Assembly: GCA_963766765.1 (NCBI GenBank)
Contig: CAVYBR010000015.1
Location: 272,788-336,787, forward strand
Length of the DNA: 64,000 nucleotides
Origin: JACCQS01 sp963766765
GTDB lineage: Bacteria > Actinomycetota > Actinomycetes > Mycobacteriales > Geodermatophilaceae
Direction of reading: 5' to 3'
A program made the position numbers and the translations under genes. Under the pieces are notes generated by a model. That model searched no databases and was not told the DNA's origin. It worked only from the letters and a program-made list of their open reading frames with translations. Below are positions 59,821-64,000 of the stretch, in pieces (within the stretch, counting starts at the first letter, position 1; each line of letters begins with the position of its first letter).

Positions 59821-60678
59821 TCAGCCGGCGCTGACCGATCGAAGGCCGCCCGGCGTGCGTCCAGCGAGTTGATCGAGGCCAGCCGAGCTCGCCTCGTCGG
59901 CGGGGATGTAGACCACGAGTCGTTGGCGATCGGCATCCGAAAGCTCGAGGGTCTCGAAGGCCAGCCGCAGTTTGCCCACCGTGGGATGGACCACCGTTCT
60001 GACTCCGCTGCGCTTGCGGGTCACCATTCGGCGCTCCCAGCGCTCGGTGAAGTCAGCTCCGGCGATCGCGGCGAGCCGATCGGCGAACAGCCGGGCGTCG
60101 TCACCTGGCTCGCGGGTTTCGGCGCGGAGGTTGGCGATCTGCTCGTCGGCGACGTCGGACCAACTGGCGTAGGCCGTACGGGCACGCGGGTTGGTGAAGG
60201 TGAACGACATCAGGTTCGGCTGTTCTTCGTCGAGGATGCCGAGCGGCCGCGCGAGTCGGTCATAGCCCTCGGTCCAAGCCAGGAGATCGGCCAGGTGGTT
60301 GATGACGAACGCCGGTGCGGGTTCCAACTGATCGAGCAAGGCGTGGACTGAGGAGCGAACCGCGCGGGCCGGCGCCGCCGGTGTTGGGCACAGTTCGGGC
60401 CCGTTGCTGATGACGGAGAGCGTGCGGAGATGAGCGAGGTCATCCTCGCTGAGCTGCAGCACCTCGGCGAGGGCGGCCAGCACCTGCGAGGAGGGGTGCG
60501 TGTCGCGGCCCTGCTCGAGCCGGATCAGATAGTCGACACTCACGCCGGCCAGAGTCGCCAACTCGGCGCGGCGCAAACCAGGCGTCCGCCGGCGCGAGCC
60601 CACCGGAATTCCGACGTCGGCCGGGCTGAGCGCCTCACGCCGACTCCGCAGGAATGAACCAAGGTCGCCATCGATCAC
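59821..60678 (-). CDS. XRE-type regulator with MmyB-like ligand domain
   Basis: A 285-residue protein, GTG start. The helix-turn-helix is RTPGLRRAELATLAGVSVDY followed by LIRLEQGRDTHPS; the C-terminal half (LLAWTEGYDRLARPLGI, MSFTFTNPRARTAYASWSDV, HPTVGKLRLAFETLEL) is an MmyB-like ligand-binding domain. These regulators often control a neighbouring oxidoreductase or membrane gene; here the divergent yceI-like gene starts 131 nt away and is the natural candidate. Confidence 0.92.
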   Translation of the reverse strand: MIDGDLGSFLRSRREALSPADVGIPVGSRRRTPGLRRAELATLAGVSVDYLIRLEQGRDTHPSSQVLAALAEVLQLSEDDLAHLRTLSVISNGPELCPTPAAPARAVRSSVHALLDQLEPAPAFVINHLADLLAWTEGYDRLARPLGILDEEQPNLMSFTFTNPRARTAYASWSDVADEQIANLRAETREPGDDARLFADRLAAIAGADFTERWERRMVTRKRSGVRTVVHPTVGKLRLAFETLELSDADRQRLVVYIPADEASSAGLDQLAGRTPGGLRSVSAG

Positions 60679-60809
60679 ACCTCCAGTGTGCGCTCCGGCA
60701 GCTTCGGGATGGTGACCCCATCAGGGCCAGCCTTGGCAGGGCGGGTCTCGGCCGGGCCAGCTACACCGCGGTCTCCCTGGAATCCGATTCGGCGCACAGG
60801 ATCAATGAC

Positions 60810-61409
60810 ATGACTACTGACATCGCACCGTACGCGCCGGCAACCCCGGCCACGCTGGAGACTTCACCACTCGCCCAAGGCATCTGGGCCCTCGACACAG
60901 CCCACACGACGATCGGCTTCACGATTCGTCACCTCGGCGTTTCGAAGGTCCGGGGCCGCTTCGGCGATGTATCCGCCGAGCTCGTCGTCGGTCCGACGCC
61001 GGAGGAGAGCCACGTCTCGGCCACCGTTGCGCTGGCATCGATCGACACGTCCAACGAGATGCGCGACAACCACCTGCGCTCGGCCGAACTCTTCGACGTC
61101 GAAAACCGCAGCACGATGTCATTCCGGTCAACGCGCTTCCAGGGCGCCGGTACGGACTGGACCCTCGACGGCGAGTTGACCATCGGCGAGGTAACCCGTC
61201 CGCTGTCGTTGGCCGTCGAGTTCGGCGGCGTCCAGTCGGTCTTCGACGGCACCCGGCACGCCGGGTTCGAGGCGACCGGCGAGATCCGGCGCAAGGACTT
61301 CGGCCTCGAGTTCGGCCCGGTCGGCGCTGTCCTCGGCGACGTCGTCAAGATCGAACTCGACCTCGAGTTCATCGAGCCCCAGAGCGACACCGCCACAGCG
61401 CACAACTGA
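60810..61409 (+). CDS. YceI-family protein
   Basis: A 199-residue lipocalin-like protein without a signal peptide. GIWALDTAHTTIGFTIRHLG, VSKVRGRFGDVSAELVV, SIDTSNEMRDNHLRSAELFD and LTIGEVTRPLSLAVEF are the YceI signature blocks. The fold binds isoprenoid or amide-type hydrophobic ligands in the barrel. ATG 60810 has AGGA 8 nt before it. It is divergent from the XRE regulator. Confidence 0.94.
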   Translation: MTTDIAPYAPATPATLETSPLAQGIWALDTAHTTIGFTIRHLGVSKVRGRFGDVSAELVVGPTPEESHVSATVALASIDTSNEMRDNHLRSAELFDVENRSTMSFRSTRFQGAGTDWTLDGELTIGEVTRPLSLAVEFGGVQSVFDGTRHAGFEATGEIRRKDFGLEFGPVGAVLGDVVKIELDLEFIEPQSDTATAHN

Positions 61410-61527
61410 GCCGGCTCAGCGCGATCGTACGTACGCCGGATGCGCTCGGCCCGACCCCCGGGCGGTCACGATCTCGGGACGGCGCGAAGGCGACTATTCG
61501 CCGAGGTTCCGGCCTAGGCTCCGGCGG

Positions 61528-62250
61528 ATGCGGCGACCGACCAGACTCCTAGTCAGGTCGGTAGCCGCCCTTTGCTTGGCGCTTGCCGCGAGTTCGTGCG
61601 GCGGGGACCCGCCGACCACGGAGGTTGCGGCGACAGACTCAACGGTGGCCGGCACGCCCCCCGCCGGCAGCAATACGGCCGCGACTTCTCCGTACATCTT
61701 CGAGCAGGTACCGGAGCCCAACCGGGCCGAGGCGCAGACGTCGCAAGTCGCTGAGCAGTCGGAGTTCCCACCGACGATCGTCGCTGACGACTTCACCTTG
61801 GCCGAGCGCGCAACAGTGGTCGGCGTCTCCTGGCAGGGCATCTACTGCATCGAAGCCCAGGGGGCTCCGGCTTCGCCGCCGACTGCGTCGGGCTTCGTGA
61901 TCGCCGTCTACCCCGACGTGACCGGCGGCCCAGCCCTCGACAGCCCGCTGTTCAACACGAGTCTCGACATCGCCGCGGTCAATCAGACGCTGGTTGACAC
62001 CAGAACCGACCTCGGCTGCGGCTCGGTGACCTCCACTTGGGACACCTACGAGTACTCCGCGGTGCTACCGACCGAGTTCGCCGCCGAGGCCGGGACGCGC
62101 TACTGGATCTCAGTGCAGGCCATCACGCCCACCTATGAAGCGTTCTGGGCGTGGCTGGGCAGCACAGCCGGAGATGGCAACTCGCTCCAGGAGTACGCCG
62201 AGAACGTCACCACTCTGAGCCTCGACCGGGCCTTCACCCTCACCGACTAG
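61528..62250 (+). CDS. Lipoprotein of unknown function
   Basis: A 240-residue protein with a basic signal peptide and lipobox AASSC (Cys24), then a Thr/Ala/Pro-rich linker of about 35 residues. The mature domain looks like a beta-sandwich: DDFTLAERATVVGVSWQGIY, GFVIAVYPDVTGG and GTRYWISVQAITP resemble the choice-of-anchor or secreted beta-sandwich proteins of environmental bacteria. Two cysteines may pair. Its stop overlaps the stop of the facing acyl-CoA dehydrogenase gene by 4 nt. Confidence 0.78.
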   Translation: MRRPTRLLVRSVAALCLALAASSCGGDPPTTEVAATDSTVAGTPPAGSNTAATSPYIFEQVPEPNRAEAQTSQVAEQSEFPPTIVADDFTLAERATVVGVSWQGIYCIEAQGAPASPPTASGFVIAVYPDVTGGPALDSPLFNTSLDIAAVNQTLVDTRTDLGCGSVTSTWDTYEYSAVLPTEFAAEAGTRYWISVQAITPTYEAFWAWLGSTAGDGNSLQEYAENVTTLSLDRAFTLTD

Positions 62251-63416
62251 TTGGGTGTGGACCCGAGCTTCACATTGCCCTTGAGCAGGTTGCGCGCGAT
62301 GGACTGGCGCTGGATCTCGTCGGTGCCTTCATAGATCCGCAGCAGTCGCAGTTCGCGGTACCAACGCTCGATCGGCAACTCCCGGGTGTAGCCCATCCCG
62401 CCGTGGATCTGTAGGACCCGATCCACGATCTCGTTGGCCTTGACTCCGGAATACAGCTTGGCCATGGAGGACGTGTGCCGGTTGTCCTGGCCCTGCTGCA
62501 TCTGCCAAGCGGCGTGCAGGGTCAGCCACTTCATCGCTTCGATTTCCACCGCCGAGTCGGCGATCATCCATTGGATTGCCTGACGTTGGGCCAAGGGCTG
62601 GCCGAAGGTCGACCGGGTGTTGGCGTAGTCGACCGCGAACTGCAGCAACCGCTCACACGCGCCCACCGCGCGGGCCGGGAGGATGAAGCGGCCGGCGTTG
62701 ATCCATTCCATTGCCAGCTTGAAGCCCTGGCCGATCTCGCCGAGGATGTTTTGCTCGGGTACGGCAACGTCGTCGAAGACCAGCGCCGCGGGACCCCACT
62801 CGCCCATCGTGTCGATCGGTTCGGACTTCCAGCCCATGTCGCGGTCGACCAGGAACGCGGTCACCCCACCGTCGGCGCCCTTCTCCTTGTCCGTGACCGC
62901 GAAGACCATCGTGAAGTCGGCATCGTTGCCGCGGGTGATGAACGTCTTCTCGCCCCGGATGATCCAGGCGTCGCCCTCCTTGCGGGCCGACGTGGTGATC
63001 GCCTTGGCATCCGAACCCGCGCCGGGCTCGGTGATCGCGAAGCAGGAGATCCGGTCCCCGGCGATGACCGGGAGGAGGTAGTGCTCGGCCTGTTCGGGCG
63101 TGCAGTGATACAAGATGTTGTCGGCGTACCCACCGAGATAGAACGGTACGAACGTCCGCGCCAACTCCAGGCTGATCAGCGCGGTCATCACCGGTCCCAG
63201 GCCCATGCCGCCGTACTCCTCCGGGGTGTTGATCCCCCAGAACCCGGCCTTGCGCGCCTTCTCCTGAAGACCCTTGAGCGTCGCCCGGTCCACGCCTACC
63301 CGACCGGCCCGCTCGTTGCGCAGGCACTCCGCCTCCAGCGGCATCACCTCGCGCTTGACGAATTCCCGCACGGTGTCGCGGATCGCCCGCTCTTCCTCTG
63401 TGAGTCCGAAGTCCAT
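62247..63416 (-). CDS. Acyl-CoA dehydrogenase
   Basis: A 389-residue enzyme of the short/medium-chain acyl-CoA dehydrogenase branch. CFAITEPGAGSDAKAITTSA and WIIRGEKTFITRGNDADFTM bind FAD, TFGQPLAQRQAIQWMIAD and IHGGMGYTRELPIERWYREL form the C-terminal domain, and the catalytic Glu is in RIYEGTDEIQRQSIARNLLK. It oxidises acyl-CoA thioesters, passing electrons to an electron-transfer flavoprotein. ATG 63416. Confidence 0.95.
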   Translation of the reverse strand: MDFGLTEEERAIRDTVREFVKREVMPLEAECLRNERAGRVGVDRATLKGLQEKARKAGFWGINTPEEYGGMGLGPVMTALISLELARTFVPFYLGGYADNILYHCTPEQAEHYLLPVIAGDRISCFAITEPGAGSDAKAITTSARKEGDAWIIRGEKTFITRGNDADFTMVFAVTDKEKGADGGVTAFLVDRDMGWKSEPIDTMGEWGPAALVFDDVAVPEQNILGEIGQGFKLAMEWINAGRFILPARAVGACERLLQFAVDYANTRSTFGQPLAQRQAIQWMIADSAVEIEAMKWLTLHAAWQMQQGQDNRHTSSMAKLYSGVKANEIVDRVLQIHGGMGYTRELPIERWYRELRLLRIYEGTDEIQRQSIARNLLKGNVKLGSTPN

Positions 63417-63458
63417 GTTCTGACGCTACCTGCCGCACACCGGGCGTGATCGGCGCGC

Positions 63459-63812
63459 TCAGGGTGCAGTGGCGTCGAATTCGTCACGCAGTCGCTTCGG
63501 CGCTCTCGATCGCCATGCCGCGGTCAGCAGATCCAGGAGTTCGGGCTCGTCGAGCCGCTCCATCCGCACGAGCACGCTGCTGTAGCCGTCGTAATGCGGT
63601 GTGGTGAAAAAGGTCTCCGGATCCGAGGCAATCAGTCCTTCCTTCTCGCCCACGTCGGCACACCACAACATGAGCACCCCCGGCATTTCGTGGATCCGGG
63701 CGAAGCCCTTCGTGCGCACCCGAAACCCCGGCATCCCGTACGACGACTTCTCGTTCGTCTCCGGCAGCGACAGCGCGGCAGTACGTACGTCGTCCTCGGT
63801 CACCACAACCAC
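63459..63812 (-). CDS. MmcQ/YjbR-family protein
   Basis: A 117-residue DNA-binding-like small protein. VRTAALSLPETNEKSSYGMP, FRVRTKGFARIHE, DPETFFTTPHYDGYSSVLVR and LLTAAWRSRAPKRL match the MmcQ/YjbR (DUF419) family, whose cellular role is not established. The start is one of several clustered GTG codons; 63812 gives the longest version. It lies 42 nt upstream of the acyl-CoA dehydrogenase gene on the same strand. Confidence 0.88.
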   Translation of the reverse strand: MVVVTEDDVRTAALSLPETNEKSSYGMPGFRVRTKGFARIHEMPGVLMLWCADVGEKEGLIASDPETFFTTPHYDGYSSVLVRMERLDEPELLDLLTAAWRSRAPKRLRDEFDATAP

Positions 63813-63851
63813 GATTGTGCCGGTACTTCGGACCTACCCCAGTTCCCTCCC

Positions 63852-63929
63852 TGGCGGTTTCTGCAGAAACCGCCACGCGGCTCGCCCCACAAGAGAGCAC
63901 TCCCCTGGCGGTTTCTGCAGAAACCGCCA
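63852..63929. repeat. Doublet of perfect 24-bp palindromes, half-site TGGCGGTTTCTG
   Basis: Identical copies at 63852-63875 and 63906-63929, 54 nt start to start. They are the same palindrome as at 47485 and 47539, at the same spacing, and the 30-nt spacers share no obvious sequence. They lie upstream of the MmcQ/YjbR gene near the right edge; the final 70 nt of the window hold no recognisable gene. Confidence 0.95.
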
Positions 63930-64000
63930 CGCGGGGGACCGGATCGTGTGATCGACTGCCCTCGTGTCATCACGGAACGGGCGCTCACTGGCGATTGCCA

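Noticed and set aside
1..64000. tRNA, rRNA, riboswitch, insertion sequence, prophage or replication origin
   Set aside because: No cloverleaf, transposase, integrase, inverted-terminal-repeat pair, DnaA-box cluster or known riboswitch core was recognised on reading; a covariance-model search would be needed to exclude small RNAs.

Overview
The window is GC-rich DNA from an actinobacterium. Pointers are the strong G/C bias at third codon positions (which opens long antisense frames), many GTG starts, an HspR-type inverted repeat (HAIR) in front of lon, a SigE-type ECF sigma factor, an F420-type luciferase-like oxidoreductase and a DUF3052-type protein. The order cannot be fixed from the sequence alone. 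No rRNA, tRNA, phage or insertion sequence was recognised.

Layout. 0-14.4 kb: the 3' part of one giant gene (the frame is already open at the left edge, about 4,790 codons visible) built from repeated hydrophobic hairpins, coiled coils, alpha/beta repeats and proline-rich linkers, ending in a SMI1/KNR4 (SUKH) domain; a pair of paralogous unknown genes faces it. 15.8-19.3 kb: DUF3052 protein, covalent-flavin oxidase, alpha/beta hydrolase and a divergent TetR gene with two operator copies. 19.4-31.7 kb: a molybdenum island with XdhC, CoxE-like and MoxR-like maturation factors, moaA-moaD, moaE, a MobA/MocA-like nucleotidyltransferase, modABC and a HTH-TOBE regulator. CsbD-like proteins, an MFS transporter and a glycolipid-binding-like protein lie among these genes. 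31.9-35.1 kb: maleylacetate reductase, a frameshifted hydroxyquinol-type dioxygenase and an MFS transporter. 35.2-42.2 kb: a quaternary-amine ABC transporter, a nitrilase-family hydrolase, an IclR regulator and a betaine-homocysteine methyltransferase-like enzyme. Its two control regions share the inverted repeat GTTGCC-N5-GGCAAC, so this is probably one betaine-type uptake and demethylation regulon. 42.3-52.9 kb: a GNAT pseudogene, a GT-C mannosyltransferase, an ECF sigma factor with its membrane partner, and assorted oxidoreductases. 53-64 kb: a small secreted cysteine protein, lon, a heavily frameshifted aldehyde dehydrogenase, an LCP ligase, an XRE regulator, YceI, a lipoprotein, an acyl-CoA dehydrogenase and a MmcQ/YjbR protein.

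The most unusual items are: the giant modular protein; intergenic palindromes of three unrelated 24-bp families that occur as doublets or triplets with a fixed spacing per family; a substrate-binding protein whose sequence reads as a circular permutation of the OpuAC/ProX fold; and the proposed IclR regulon. Three broken genes (hydroxyquinol dioxygenase, GNAT acetyltransferase, aldehyde dehydrogenase) are also described.
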